64,000 nt of DNA from Anabaena azotica FACHB-119 (GTDB lineage Bacteria > Cyanobacteriota > Cyanobacteriia > Cyanobacteriales > Nostocaceae). A model generated the notes under the pieces. That model saw nothing but the letters and a program-made list of their open reading frames with translations. It made no database searches and was not told where the DNA came from. This document shows, one piece after another, positions 43,558 to 52,321 of this stretch. The stretch covers positions 42,787-106,786 of the forward strand of contig NZ_JACJSG010000027.1 in assembly GCF_014697625.1 (NCBI RefSeq), written 5' to 3'. Both the position numbers and the translations under genes were made by a program. Positions within the stretch are counted from its first letter, which is position 1, and each line of letters starts with the position of its first letter.

Positions 43558-44052
43558 ATGAAGTATTTACCTTATTTAGTGGCAGCTTTGGCAACTAGTT
43601 CTACTGTGAGTCTTGTAATCAACACTCAACCAGCGCAGGCACAAGTCGCATACGGTAGTTATGTGGGTATTGGGCCGACTATTGGTTTGACCGATGGTAT
43701 CCAAGTAGGGGGAGTTTTAGCTTTTCGCTACAAATTGCTAGAATCACCTATTTCCTTTCGCGCTCAAGCTTTAGTAGGACAGAATACCGCAGTTGTTCCC
43801 ACAGTTTCCTATGACCTCCCCTTAAATTGGCAAACAGATGCTTACTTAGGTGCTGGGTTAGTGTTGACTGGTGGAAATAGCGCCTCTCCTGTAGGCGACA
43901 AAATTAGTTTTGCTCTACAACCAGGTATTGATTACGTCGTTCCTAATAGTAATACTGTGCTGTTTGGTAATGCCGTTATCGCTTTTGATGCCTATCGTGA
44001 TGGTGGTGGTGCGGCTGTTGCTGTCCAGGGTGGTGTAGGTTTACGCTTTTAA
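43558..44052 (+). CDS. Secreted beta-barrel-like hypothetical protein
   Basis: A 164-aa protein with signal peptide (KYLPYLVAALATSSTVSLV...PAQAQ). The mature part alternates polar and hydrophobic residues and ends in VQGGVGLRF, with a terminal Phe, like an outer-membrane beta barrel. ATG 43558 has GAGGA about 8 bases upstream. Role unknown. Near the B12 riboswitch, but upstream of it, so not controlled by it. Confidence 0.7.
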   Translation: MKYLPYLVAALATSSTVSLVINTQPAQAQVAYGSYVGIGPTIGLTDGIQVGGVLAFRYKLLESPISFRAQALVGQNTAVVPTVSYDLPLNWQTDAYLGAGLVLTGGNSASPVGDKISFALQPGIDYVVPNSNTVLFGNAVIAFDAYRDGGGAAVAVQGGVGLRF

Positions 44053-44063
44053 GTTACCATTGA

Positions 44064-44220
44064 TTGAATGTTCGGTTCTGGTGGGGAGCAGTCACCAGAG
44101 GTAACGGGGAAAGTACGCCTGCGGAGTACCGTAGGCTAACGGTGAAAATCCGGCGCTGTCCCGCAACTGTGAAGGAAAGAAGTTATCTTAACTTTCCCAG
44201 CCAGAATGCCCGCCGAATTT
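44064..44220 (+). promoter_or_regulatory. Cobalamin riboswitch
   Basis: Adenosylcobalamin aptamer signature: GGTAACGGGGAAAGT, GGTGAAAATCCGGCGCTGTC, CCGCAACTGTGA and GCCAGAATGCCCGCC, in the right order. It precedes DUF1636 and cobK, so B12 should repress them. The 3' limit is approximate. Confidence 0.93.
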
Positions 44221-44253
44221 TATCTATGTGTTTTTCACATCTGCGAGGTACGG

Positions 44254-44655
44254 ATGACTACTGATAATTCTTTGGGCGTGGCTGAACACACCTTATTTGT
44301 TTGCAAAACCTGTGCGAGTGTTTGGCAAGATGGTAAACGTGTAGGTGAAAGCGGCGGTCAAAAACTCTTAAACCAACTCCAGCAGCTAGCCCAAGATTGG
44401 GAATTACGAGACAAATTTCCCATCCAAGAAGTTGAATGTATGAGTGCTTGCAACCGTTCTTGCGTTGTTGCTTTTACTGGTAAAGGCAAGTTGACCTATC
44501 TATTTGGTGATTTAACTTTAGATGATAATGTCTCTGCGGTGCTGGAATGTGCCAGTAAATACTACGAGAAAGCCGACGGCTTACTACCTTGGGCAGAACG
44601 TCCCGAACCTTTGAAAAAAGGTATCCTCGCTAAGATTCCAGCTATTAATAACTAG
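44254..44655 (+). CDS. DUF1636 family metal-binding protein (B12-regulated)
   Basis: A 133-aa protein with four cysteines in a ferredoxin-like spacing: FVCKTCASVW early and VECMSACNRSCVVAF later. DUF1636 proteins occur with cobalamin synthesis or cobalt uptake genes, and it follows a B12 riboswitch here. ATG 44254 is preceded by GAGG five bases away; the longer open frame at 44206 overlaps the aptamer and is wrong. A 2Fe-2S-like cluster or metal chaperone role is plausible. Confidence 0.88.
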   Translation: MTTDNSLGVAEHTLFVCKTCASVWQDGKRVGESGGQKLLNQLQQLAQDWELRDKFPIQEVECMSACNRSCVVAFTGKGKLTYLFGDLTLDDNVSAVLECASKYYEKADGLLPWAERPEPLKKGILAKIPAINN

Positions 44656-44760
44656 GGTGTAGGGGTGTAAGGGTGTAGGGGTGTAAGGGTAGAATAAATC
44701 ATGTTTTTTCGTTACTTTGATCAACCCAATCCCCAGTCCCCAGTCTCCAGTGCCTAATTT

Positions 44761-45507
44761 ATGAAACGCCTTTTAATTCTGGGTGGAACCGGAGATGCAG
44801 CCGAACTGAGTACCAAAGTAGCAAATATCCCTGGTATTGAGGCGATCGCATCTTTAGCTGGTCGCACCCGTGAACCTATCCTTCCTTCCGGTAATGTCCG
44901 AGTCGGGGGTTTTGGCGGTGCAGATGGACTGGCTGAGTATCTCCGGAAAATGCAGATTGATGTATTAATTGATGCCACTCATCCCTTTGCATCACAAATT
45001 TCCGAGAATGCGGCGGTGGCGGCGCGGGAAGTGGGCATACCACATCTCATGTTAATCCGTCGCCCTTGGGAGAAACAAGTCGGCGATCGCTGGATGGAAG
45101 TTAATAGCACCAGCGCCGCCGCCGATGTGTTGGAAAACCAAGCAAAAAGAGTATTTTTAACCGTTGGTAGACAAGAACTCGCCGCCTTTGCCCATCTGCA
45201 AGACATCTGGTTTCTCATGCGGATGATTGATCCCCCAGGTGCGGATGCTTTAGTGCCGCCTGGGGTGATATTGTGCGATCGCGGCCCCTTCACCCTCGCA
45301 CAAGAAAGAGAAATCCTGATTCAACACCATATTGACACCATCGTCAGTAAAAATAGTGGCGGTAACGCCACCTACGCCAAAATCATCGCCGCACGAGAAC
45401 TAGGCGTACAAGTTGTTATGGTCAAGCGTCCACCAGTACCACCCGGAGAACAAGTTGCAGATGTTGATGCAGCTGTCAAGTGGCTAAAGGAAACAGTTGA
45501 CAGGTGA
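44761..45507 (+). CDS. cobK: Cobalt-precorrin-6A reductase
   Basis: A 248-aa CobK/CbiJ-type reductase that reduces the corrin ring in B12 biosynthesis with NADPH. Starts MKRLLILGGTGDAAEL (Rossmann-like GGT motif). Conserved DATHPFA, RPPVPPGE and VFLTVGRQEL stretches are present. It is in line with DUF1636 behind the cobalamin riboswitch, with a repeat-containing spacer of about 100 bases. Length is normal. Confidence 0.93.
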   Translation: MKRLLILGGTGDAAELSTKVANIPGIEAIASLAGRTREPILPSGNVRVGGFGGADGLAEYLRKMQIDVLIDATHPFASQISENAAVAAREVGIPHLMLIRRPWEKQVGDRWMEVNSTSAAADVLENQAKRVFLTVGRQELAAFAHLQDIWFLMRMIDPPGADALVPPGVILCDRGPFTLAQEREILIQHHIDTIVSKNSGGNATYAKIIAARELGVQVVMVKRPPVPPGEQVADVDAAVKWLKETVDR

Positions 45508-45600
45508 CAGGTGACAGGTGACAGGTGACAGTTGATCCTTTTCCCCCTTCCCCTTTCCCCTTTCCCCTTTCCCCCATCTCCCCCACTCCCCTATTTCCGA
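45495..45600. repeat. GACAGGTGACAGGTGA tandem repeats and CCCTTTCC tract
   Basis: Four or more tandem ACAGGTG units (45495-45531; the same at 58710-58745 and inverted at 11453-11480), followed by a C/T-rich tract. Part of the last codons of cobK overlaps the array. Confidence 0.7.
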
Positions 45601-45649
45601 CAGTCACACAAAGCGGTATATTCAAGTATGGCAGGGTCGGAAATAAGCA

Positions 45650-46282
45650 GTGCCAAAAATCATCACTATTATCAACGGTAAAGGGGGTGTCGGTAAAACG
45701 ACTACCGCCATCAATTTAGCTGCTCAGTTTGCGAAGAAAAAAAAGGTTATTCTTGTAGATACAGATGTACAAGGTTCTGCCAGTTGGTGGTTTGGCAGAA
45801 GTCAAAATGGTATGGGGTTTGATTTATCCCAAGAAACCAATCCTCAGCTTTTAGGTAGGTTACAAACTATCAAAGAATACGATTTAGTAGTAGTAGATAC
45901 GCCACCTGCGCTACACTCTGAAGCATTAGCCACAGTAGTAGCGATCGCAGATTATCTAGTTTTACCTACACCACCATCCGCAATGGACTTGGCTGTATTA
46001 ATTGAGACAGTCAAGGCGGCTGTAGTTCCGGCTGGAGTTGCCCATCGGGTGTTACTCACAAAGGTCGATACCCGGAGTGTAAATGAAGCAATAGAAGCAC
46101 AAAATACTCTCCAAAGGCTAGGAATCCCCGTCTGCAAGGCTTTTATTCGGATTTATAAAGCCCATGAAAGAGCCGCTTTGGATGGTGTAGCTATTGACCA
46201 ATGGCGAGGCAAAAATGCTAGAGAAGCGGAATCAGATTACCACCGCGTGGCCGAAGAACTACAGCGTGATTGGAGAAAATAA
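45650..46282 (+). CDS. ParA-family ATPase
   Basis: A 210-aa ParA/MinD-type ATPase. Deviant Walker A is INGKGGVGKTT, switch/Walker B-like strands are ILVDTD and DLVVVDTPP. It starts at GTG 45650 (MPKIITIINGKGG). Its stop overlaps the next ATG by one base (TAATG), so translation is coupled. No ParB or parS motif is seen. Small chromosomal ParA proteins position other cargo, and the coiled-coil partner is a good candidate adaptor. Confidence 0.92.
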   Translation: MPKIITIINGKGGVGKTTTAINLAAQFAKKKKVILVDTDVQGSASWWFGRSQNGMGFDLSQETNPQLLGRLQTIKEYDLVVVDTPPALHSEALATVVAIADYLVLPTPPSAMDLAVLIETVKAAVVPAGVAHRVLLTKVDTRSVNEAIEAQNTLQRLGIPVCKAFIRIYKAHERAALDGVAIDQWRGKNAREAESDYHRVAEELQRDWRK

Positions 46283-46890
46283 TGCCTAGAAAACAGAACC
46301 TTTCCGATTTAATTCAAGAGGAAGCCCAAAAATTTACCCCCTCTGCTGGTGAAGATGCAATTGAAGTCACCGCACAAGCAGTGGTTGAAGAAATTGCTGC
46401 AACTCCAGAAGCATCACCAACATCGGCAGATAATGGTGATAAAGGTAGCACAAAAGCAGATTTAGAAGCGACCATCAAAGAATTACAAGCAAGTTTAAAA
46501 AAATCCACACAACAGGAAAAAACCTTACAGCAAAAAATAGACGAATTACAAGCAGCTTTATCTGAGCAAAAATCTTCCTTTAAAAAACTCACAAAAGAGT
46601 TAGAAGAAACCAAAAAAACTGCTCTACAGCTAGCAGAAGCTAACTCTCAACTGATAGAAGAACATAAATCTTTAGCTTTAGCACAAGAACAAGAGCAACA
46701 AAAACTAGAACAACAAAGACTGGAACAAGAGAAACAAAAACAGGAACAACTACAAAAACAAAAAGACATCTATAAACCAGTACCTTATAGAAAATCAACT
46801 CGACTTCCCGACAATCGACCAACACAACCAACTCAAACAACAAACGAAATCAAGGATGATTTTGCTTCCAATACTTGGTTATACGATTAG
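46282..46890 (+). CDS. Coiled-coil protein coupled to ParA
   Basis: A 202-aa protein, mostly coiled coil (about residues 60-165: KADLEATIKELQASLKKSTQQEKTLQQKIDEL and a Gln/Glu/Lys-rich run). The N-terminus PRKQNLSDLIQEEAQ resembles a docking tag and the C-terminus ends LPDNRPTQPTQTTNEIKDDF. Start ATG overlaps the ParA stop. No known family; probable ParA partner or cargo adaptor by context. Confidence 0.75.
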   Translation: MPRKQNLSDLIQEEAQKFTPSAGEDAIEVTAQAVVEEIAATPEASPTSADNGDKGSTKADLEATIKELQASLKKSTQQEKTLQQKIDELQAALSEQKSSFKKLTKELEETKKTALQLAEANSQLIEEHKSLALAQEQEQQKLEQQRLEQEKQKQEQLQKQKDIYKPVPYRKSTRLPDNRPTQPTQTTNEIKDDFASNTWLYD

Positions 46891-46934
46891 ATGTTGAGGC
46901 TGATAACACTTCTCTATGAAGTTGCACTGCATAA

Positions 46935-46965
46935 ATAATGTAGAGACGTTGCATGCAACGTCTCT
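46935..46965. repeat. GTAGAGACGTTGCATGCAACGTCTCTAC hairpin
   Basis: Near-perfect palindrome, also at 33926, 39206 and 51514-51542; recurrent intergenic element. Followed to 47073 by a CACAGAGACAC-type inverted repeat. Confidence 0.7.
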
Positions 46966-47073
46966 ACTTGTTTTAGAGGAAATTTCATATAAAATGACAC
47001 AAAAACCAGTCGCTATAACTCTCTGTGCCTTCGTGTCTCTGTGGTAAATAAACCACAAAGACACAGAGAGAGA

Positions 47074-49692
47074 TTACCCTACTACGAAATTAACCAACTT
47101 TCCAGGCACAACAATTACCTTTTTAATCTCCTTACCTTCCAGGTGACGTTGCACAACTTCTGACTCACGGGCGTATTTTTCCAACTCTGCTTTATCAGCT
47201 TGCGCGGGAACTTGGATATCAGCCCGCTTTTTGCCATTCACTTGAATTACCAGAGTGATTTCGTCAGCAACTAAAGCCGCCGTATCAAAAGCAGGCCAAG
47301 TTTGAGTATGTACTGATTCGCCCTTGCCCAACAAATGCCACAATTCATCAGCGATGTGTGGTGCAAAGGGAGCCAACAAAAGCACTAACGTCTGGATACC
47401 CTCAGCATAAACTGGGGAATGTTTACCGCTAGCATCAGTGAGGGCGTTACTCAACTTCATCAACTCGGAAACAGCAGTATTAAATTGATACTCGTCTTGT
47501 ACATCTTCCGTCACCGATTTAATAGCAGTGTGAATTGCCCGGCGTAAGTCTTTTTCTGACTTACTCAATTCACCAGATATAGTTTGAGGCTTAACCCCAG
47601 AAGCAACATAATCTGTTACCAAACGCCAAACCCGATTTAAGAAGCGGAATTGTCCTTCCACATCGGCTTCATCCCATTCCAAATCTTTTTCTGGCGGCGC
47701 TTTAAATAAGATGAACATCCGCGCTGTATCTATGCCGTATTTACCAATAACCTCTTCCGGCGCGACACCATTACCTTTAGATTTGGACATGGTGGCGTAA
47801 AGGCGTTGCAGTGGTTCGCCTGTTTGGGGGTCACGGGGGTCGTTGGGATCAACCAAATGGGAAGGTATCCATTTATCTTTGCCGCCTTTATTCGGGTTGA
47901 GGTAAGTTAAACCCTGTACCATACCTTGAGTTAACAAACGTTCAAAGGGTTCGTCAAAGTTCAACAAGCCGCGATCGCGCAATACTTTAGTAAAGAAGCG
48001 CGAATACAATAAGTGTAAAATCGCGTGTTCAATACCGCCTACATATTGATTTACTGGCATCCAGTCGTTAGTTTTTGCCGACTCAAATACCTGTTCTTCG
48101 TTCTTAGCATCAGTAAACCGCAAGAAATACCACGAAGAATCAATAAAAGTATCCATCGTATCTGTTTCCCGTTTGGCAGGAGTGCCACAACTAGGACAAG
48201 GTACATTCACCCAACTTGACAACTGTGCCAAGGGTGAACCACCACGCCCAGTAAACTCAACTTCTTCGGGTAAGGTGACGGGTAAATCTTTGTCAGGTAC
48301 TGGAACTATCCCACAATTGGGGCAATGAATCACAGGAATTGGTGCGCCCCAATAACGTTGGCGAGAAATCAACCAGTCCCGCAAGCGGTATTGAATACGC
48401 TCTTTACCAAAACCCTGTTCTGCGGCGTATTTAACTATAGCTTGCTTGGCATCCGTAGAACTCATACCAGTAAAAGCCCCGGAATTAATTAAAATTCCTG
48501 GTTCTGTATAAGCTTCGTTATATTCAATTTGCACGACTTGGGTAACTTCTTGAGTCTGTGATGCTGGGGTTAAGTCAAAACCCGCCACATCATCAGGGGC
48601 GGCGATGACAAAATCAATTGGTAAATCATACCTTTGAGCAAATTTAAAATCCCGCACATCATGGGCAGGCACACCCATCACCGCCCCAGTACCATACTCA
48701 TACAGTACATAATCGGCAATCCAGATAGGAACTTCTTCCCCTGTAAATGGGTTAATTGCCTTACCACCTGTAGCTACACCGCGTTTAGGTTTATCTTCGG
48801 CGGTACGTTCCAACTCGCTTTGGTTTGTCACCTCTTTAATAAAGCTGTCTACCACCGCTTGTTGTGTTTTGCTGGTGACTTGCTTGGTGAGGGGATGTTC
48901 AGGAGCTAAGACTACATAGCTGACACCGTAAACTGTATCAGGACGGGTGGTGTACACGGCTATTTTTTCACTGCTGCCGACGATAGGAAATTCTAAATAC
49001 GCCCCGGAAGATTTCCCTATCCAGTTTGCCTGCATCAATTTGACTCGTTCCGGCCAACCTGTCAATTTATCCAGGTCGTTTAATAATTCTTCAGCGTAGT
49101 CGGTGATCTTCAAAAACCACTGCCGCAACAATTTACGCTCAACTATCGCGCCACTGCGCCAAGAACGTCCTTCACTATCAACTTGCTCGTTGGCTAATAC
49201 AGTTTGGTCAATGGGGTCCCAGTTTACCGCCGCTTCTTTTTGATAAGCTAACCCGGCTTGCAAGAATTGTAAGAAAATCCACTGCGTCCATTTGTAATAG
49301 TCTGGCGAACAGGTGGCGACTTCGCTATCCCAGTCAATGGATAAACCCAGACGCTGCAACTGTTGCCGCATTTGGGCAATGTTTTGATAAGTCCATTTGG
49401 CAGGCGGTACACCACGGTCAATGGCGGCGTTTTCTGCTGGTAAGCCAAAGGCATCCCATCCCATCGGATGCAGTACCCGATAACCCTGCATACGTTTGAG
49501 GCGGGCAATCACATCTGTAATTGTATAGTTACGGACGTGACCCATGTGCAGGCTGCCCGATGGATAGGGGAACATGGAGAGTGCATAGAATTTTGGTTTA
49601 TTACTATCTGTGGGGGTCTTATCTAAACCAAGTTCTACCCATGTTTTTTGCCATTTTTCCTCAATTGTTGCGGGTGTATATCGGGAGTCCAC
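47074..49692 (-). CDS. leuS: Leucyl-tRNA synthetase
   Basis: LeuRS, 872 aa, charges tRNA-Leu. Signatures are HMGHVRNY (HIGH) near residue 49 and MSKSKGNG (KMSKS) near 615. Editing domain residues (TTRPDTVYGVSYVVLAPEHPL) and the zinc-finger CPNCG...CPSCG are present. Length is standard for bacterial LeuS. It is read away from the upstream mobile-element region with a spacer of about 400 bases. ATG at 49692. Confidence 0.98.
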   Translation of the reverse strand: MDSRYTPATIEEKWQKTWVELGLDKTPTDSNKPKFYALSMFPYPSGSLHMGHVRNYTITDVIARLKRMQGYRVLHPMGWDAFGLPAENAAIDRGVPPAKWTYQNIAQMRQQLQRLGLSIDWDSEVATCSPDYYKWTQWIFLQFLQAGLAYQKEAAVNWDPIDQTVLANEQVDSEGRSWRSGAIVERKLLRQWFLKITDYAEELLNDLDKLTGWPERVKLMQANWIGKSSGAYLEFPIVGSSEKIAVYTTRPDTVYGVSYVVLAPEHPLTKQVTSKTQQAVVDSFIKEVTNQSELERTAEDKPKRGVATGGKAINPFTGEEVPIWIADYVLYEYGTGAVMGVPAHDVRDFKFAQRYDLPIDFVIAAPDDVAGFDLTPASQTQEVTQVVQIEYNEAYTEPGILINSGAFTGMSSTDAKQAIVKYAAEQGFGKERIQYRLRDWLISRQRYWGAPIPVIHCPNCGIVPVPDKDLPVTLPEEVEFTGRGGSPLAQLSSWVNVPCPSCGTPAKRETDTMDTFIDSSWYFLRFTDAKNEEQVFESAKTNDWMPVNQYVGGIEHAILHLLYSRFFTKVLRDRGLLNFDEPFERLLTQGMVQGLTYLNPNKGGKDKWIPSHLVDPNDPRDPQTGEPLQRLYATMSKSKGNGVAPEEVIGKYGIDTARMFILFKAPPEKDLEWDEADVEGQFRFLNRVWRLVTDYVASGVKPQTISGELSKSEKDLRRAIHTAIKSVTEDVQDEYQFNTAVSELMKLSNALTDASGKHSPVYAEGIQTLVLLLAPFAPHIADELWHLLGKGESVHTQTWPAFDTAALVADEITLVIQVNGKKRADIQVPAQADKAELEKYARESEVVQRHLEGKEIKKVIVVPGKLVNFVVG

Positions 49693-50102
49693 CGAAAATT
49701 CTCCTACTCGTCTGTAATCATGTCTGCCTTCATATTGTAGTTGATGGTAGGCAAAGGTTTGAAAACTGGCTATGGCTGAATTAAATACAAGCTTTTCTGG
49801 CGGAGTGCAGGTTTTTGTTTACCTGAAACAGCAAGAAGGCTCACACTGTAACGGTACTCCGTTCAGTGTTGAGATGAATTGCGAGTGAGTTGGCGACAGT
49901 CCTCTGACCAATGCCGAAGGCGTTCGCGTAGCGTCTCGTAGAGAGGGAAGAGGACATGGAGGAAACGAACAAAATATTTGTTTTGAGTTAACATAATCAT
50001 GATTATTTATGTTAGCATGAATATGTAAACGCGGTAAGGTTGATACCCTCCGGGTTCGCCAGTTTGGCGGGACGCAAACCGACACCGCCAACTGGACTCA
50101 CC
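49693..50102. mobile_element. Upstream flank of tnpB with IS-end-like hairpin
   Basis: 49838-49872 (AAGGCTCACACTGTAACGG...TTCAGTGTTGAGA) resembles the tnpB right end at 51369-51405 (AAGCCCACACCGTAACCG...GTCGGTGTTGGGT). 49918-49946 is the CGTTCGCGTAGCGTCTCGTAG repeat. 50060-50094 holds a hairpin CAGTTTGGCGG/CCGCCAACTG just before the tnpB ATG. Frames on the - strand here are not genes. Confidence 0.55.
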
Positions 50103-51389
50103 ATGTATAGAGCAGTTAAAGTTAGAATCTACCCCACCGATGAGCAAGAATCCTATCTAGCTCAATGTTTTGGCAATACTCGATGGTTGTGGAATTATAT
50201 GCTCAACGCCACGACTACTGCATACAAAGAAAGTGGGAAAGGTCTTTCTAAGGCTGCAATGGATAAGTTATTGCCTGGGTTGAAGAAAGAATATGAATGG
50301 TTAGGACTTGCTTATAGTCAGGTTCTGCAACGAGTCACATTTAATCTTTCTAGTGCGTTTGTCAATTTCTTTGAGGGACGGACTAAATATCCAAACTTTA
50401 AATCTAAACATGGTAAACAATCTATTCAATATCCCCAAAACGTCAAATTATTGCCACAGGATTCTGTAATCAAATTTCCTGGCAACTTGGGAAGAGTGAA
50501 AACCGTGTTTCATCAAGAGCTACCTGACGCTAAATTCACGACTGTAACAATTTCGAGAAATGCTGATGGTAGATATTATGCTTCTATTCTTTTTAATCAA
50601 GAAGATAACCCAGTAGGGGCGGGTTCACAAATATCCCCATTCATTAACAAAGATCCAAGTAAACCCGCCCGTACAGCAATCAATGAAGCTATTGGGATTG
50701 ACTTAGGATTAAAGAACTTTGCGATCACCTCAGAAGGTTCAAAATATGACCTTCCTAAAAAGCAGTTAGCAAAATTAGAAAAGAATAGAAGGCGCAAGCA
50801 ACGTAAACTAGCTAAGAAGACAGACAAAACATCTAACAAGCGTCGTAAAGCTAAACGCTTAGTAGCTAAAATATCTAGCAAAATAGCTAGAGTTAGAGAG
50901 GATTTTCTACACAAGCTATCTCGCAAAATAGCATACGAAAACCAAGTGATTTGTGTAGAAGATTTGGCAGTTAAGAACATGGTTAAGAATCCTAATCTTG
51001 CTAAGTCGATATCAGACCAAGGGTGGGGAATGTTTCAAACCATGCTCAAGTACAAAGCAGAGAAGTTCGGACACACCTATCTTGAAATAGGTCGATTTTT
51101 CCCATCCTCTCAACTTTGTAGTGAGACTCTACTACCCATTCCAATGTTGCAACATGGTTATGATTCATTGGGCATTAGGTTTATAGATTGTCCACACTGT
51201 CACAAGCAGCATGATAGAGACATCAATGCTGCCATAAATATAAAAAATGAAGGTTTGCGATTATGGGCGTTAGGAACTAGCGCTTCTGCCCTTGGAGGGG
51301 ATGTAAGACCAAAGTCTTCTGGACGTAAAAAATCTACGAAGGTTGAGGCAGTCTCCCATGAATTGGGAAGCCCACACCGTAACCGATAG
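50103..51389 (+). CDS. tnpB: IS200/IS605-family TnpB (RNA-guided nuclease family), with in-frame palindrome insertion
   Basis: A 428-aa TnpB. RuvC residues: Asp in GIDLGLKNFAI, Glu in CVEDLAVKNM and Asp in HDRDINAAINI. The zinc ribbon is eroded on one side: CSETLLPI instead of CSxCG, while CPHC remains intact. Between NPV and AIGIDLG, 63 extra bases of a known palindromic element (50613-50675) are spliced in frame. No tnpA is next to it, so it is a solo (IS1341-like) copy. Activity is uncertain because of both changes. Probable reRNA/omega-RNA and right end lie directly downstream. Confidence 0.93.
   Translation: MYRAVKVRIYPTDEQESYLAQCFGNTRWLWNYMLNATTTAYKESGKGLSKAAMDKLLPGLKKEYEWLGLAYSQVLQRVTFNLSSAFVNFFEGRTKYPNFKSKHGKQSIQYPQNVKLLPQDSVIKFPGNLGRVKTVFHQELPDAKFTTVTISRNADGRYYASILFNQEDNPVGAGSQISPFINKDPSKPARTAINEAIGIDLGLKNFAITSEGSKYDLPKKQLAKLEKNRRRKQRKLAKKTDKTSNKRRKAKRLVAKISSKIARVREDFLHKLSRKIAYENQVICVEDLAVKNMVKNPNLAKSISDQGWGMFQTMLKYKAEKFGHTYLEIGRFFPSSQLCSETLLPIPMLQHGYDSLGIRFIDCPHCHKQHDRDINAAINIKNEGLRLWALGTSASALGGDVRPKSSGRKKSTKVEAVSHELGSPHRNR
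50613..50675. repeat. 63-base palindromic element inserted within tnpB
   Basis: Ends GTAGGGGCGGGTTCA / AAACCCGCCCGTACA, same family as 22426-22488 and 37755-37818. 63 is a multiple of three and no stop codon results, adding about 21 residues. Confidence 0.8.
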
Positions 51390-51425
51390 GGTCGGTGTTG
51401 GGTAGTTCACTTGATGCAGCCAGCA
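51340..51425 (+). ncRNA. TnpB right end and probable omega-RNA 3' part
   Basis: The tnpB stop is embedded in CCCATGAATTGGGAAGCCCACACCGTAACC... with hairpin-forming CACACCG/CGGTGTTGGGTAG, the usual position of the guide RNA scaffold and transposon right end. Ends approximate. Confidence 0.5.
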
Positions 51426-51560
51426 AGAGTTAAACAGCTAGGAGGTATTTACCTACCTGACGGTTGGTGGAGTTTGTAGTAAGGACTTTAGTCCTTATAT
51501 ATTCAGCACTAATGTTGTAGAGACGTTGCATGCAACGTCTCTACAACAACGAACGGAATA
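51426..51560. repeat. Half-palindrome and GTAGAGACG hairpin
   Basis: AGTTTGTAGTAAGGACTTTAGTCC (51472-51496) and GTAGAGACGTTGCATGCAACGTCTCTAC (51514-51543). Confidence 0.65.
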
Positions 51561-52166
51561 TTAATTAATATTAGGCGGAACTTCCCTGAGTTGCGATCGC
51601 CTACGATTGATCACTTTTTCTGGGGAAGCTACGGCTGCTTTAGGAATTTCTATAACTGGGTTGTTTAAAGCTACCTTGATCTGGGGGCTGGGTTGGACAA
51701 AAGTTTGATTTCGTTGTTCTGGCTGTGTTTGGGCCAGTTGTGGTGTTAAGGCTTCCCTTCCTGGTAGCAAGCTGGAAACTGCACCAACTACACAAGCTGC
51801 CACAGCACCACCAAAAACCCACCTTGACCGAGAACGACGGTTAACTTTGGTAATTACTTGCTGGGCTGTCACTTCTGGAGATTGTTGGGTTGTGGGTATG
51901 GGCATGGTGCGAATGCCTTGCCTGAGCTTTAATAGCCGTGAATAAAGGCGCTGCACTGCTACATCGTTTGCTAACCAGTCTTCAACTTGCTTGCGTTCTG
52001 CTGCTGTCACCTCGCCGTCGAGGTATGCACTCAATAATTCAAAGCGATCGCGCTTCACCATATCCATAGCACCCGTTGCTTCTTTGGTATGCCTAGCCAT
52101 CTTTTTTGCTAAATTTCTCGAAAATTGCTGCCGACAACAGTTATTAAAATCAGAATCAGTAGTCAT
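51561..52166 (-). CDS. Anti-sigma factor candidate with one membrane helix
   Basis: A 201-aa protein. The anti-sigma-like domain is DRFELLSAYLDGEVTAAERKQVEDWL (about 38-63), one membrane helix near 137-155 (WVFGGAVAACVVGAVSSLL), then a Pro/Gln-rich periplasmic tail. The zinc-binding HxxxCxxC of ZAS proteins is missing. It lies 155 bases downstream of the ECF sigma gene on the same strand, so it probably sequesters that sigma at the membrane. The first 27 residues look unrelated, and an in-frame ATG may be the true start. Confidence 0.8.
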   Translation of the reverse strand: MTTDSDFNNCCRQQFSRNLAKKMARHTKEATGAMDMVKRDRFELLSAYLDGEVTAAERKQVEDWLANDVAVQRLYSRLLKLRQGIRTMPIPTTQQSPEVTAQQVITKVNRRSRSRWVFGGAVAACVVGAVSSLLPGREALTPQLAQTQPEQRNQTFVQPSPQIKVALNNPVIEIPKAAVASPEKVINRRRSQLREVPPNIN

Positions 52167-52321
52167 ACTAACATTTTTACTAATTCATCTAGGGGGAGAA
52201 TGAGGGCAAGCCTGAGATATTCATCAATTGTTTTATTGATGGCGGAGGCATAATTTAGTTCCTTGATGATTCTTAATCAATAATTAAATTCTCCCATAAG
52301 ATAGATGAAAAATAGTGTAAA

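Noticed and set aside
49819..50091. - strand frame of 90 codons
   Set aside because: Covers IS-end hairpins and repeats upstream of tnpB.
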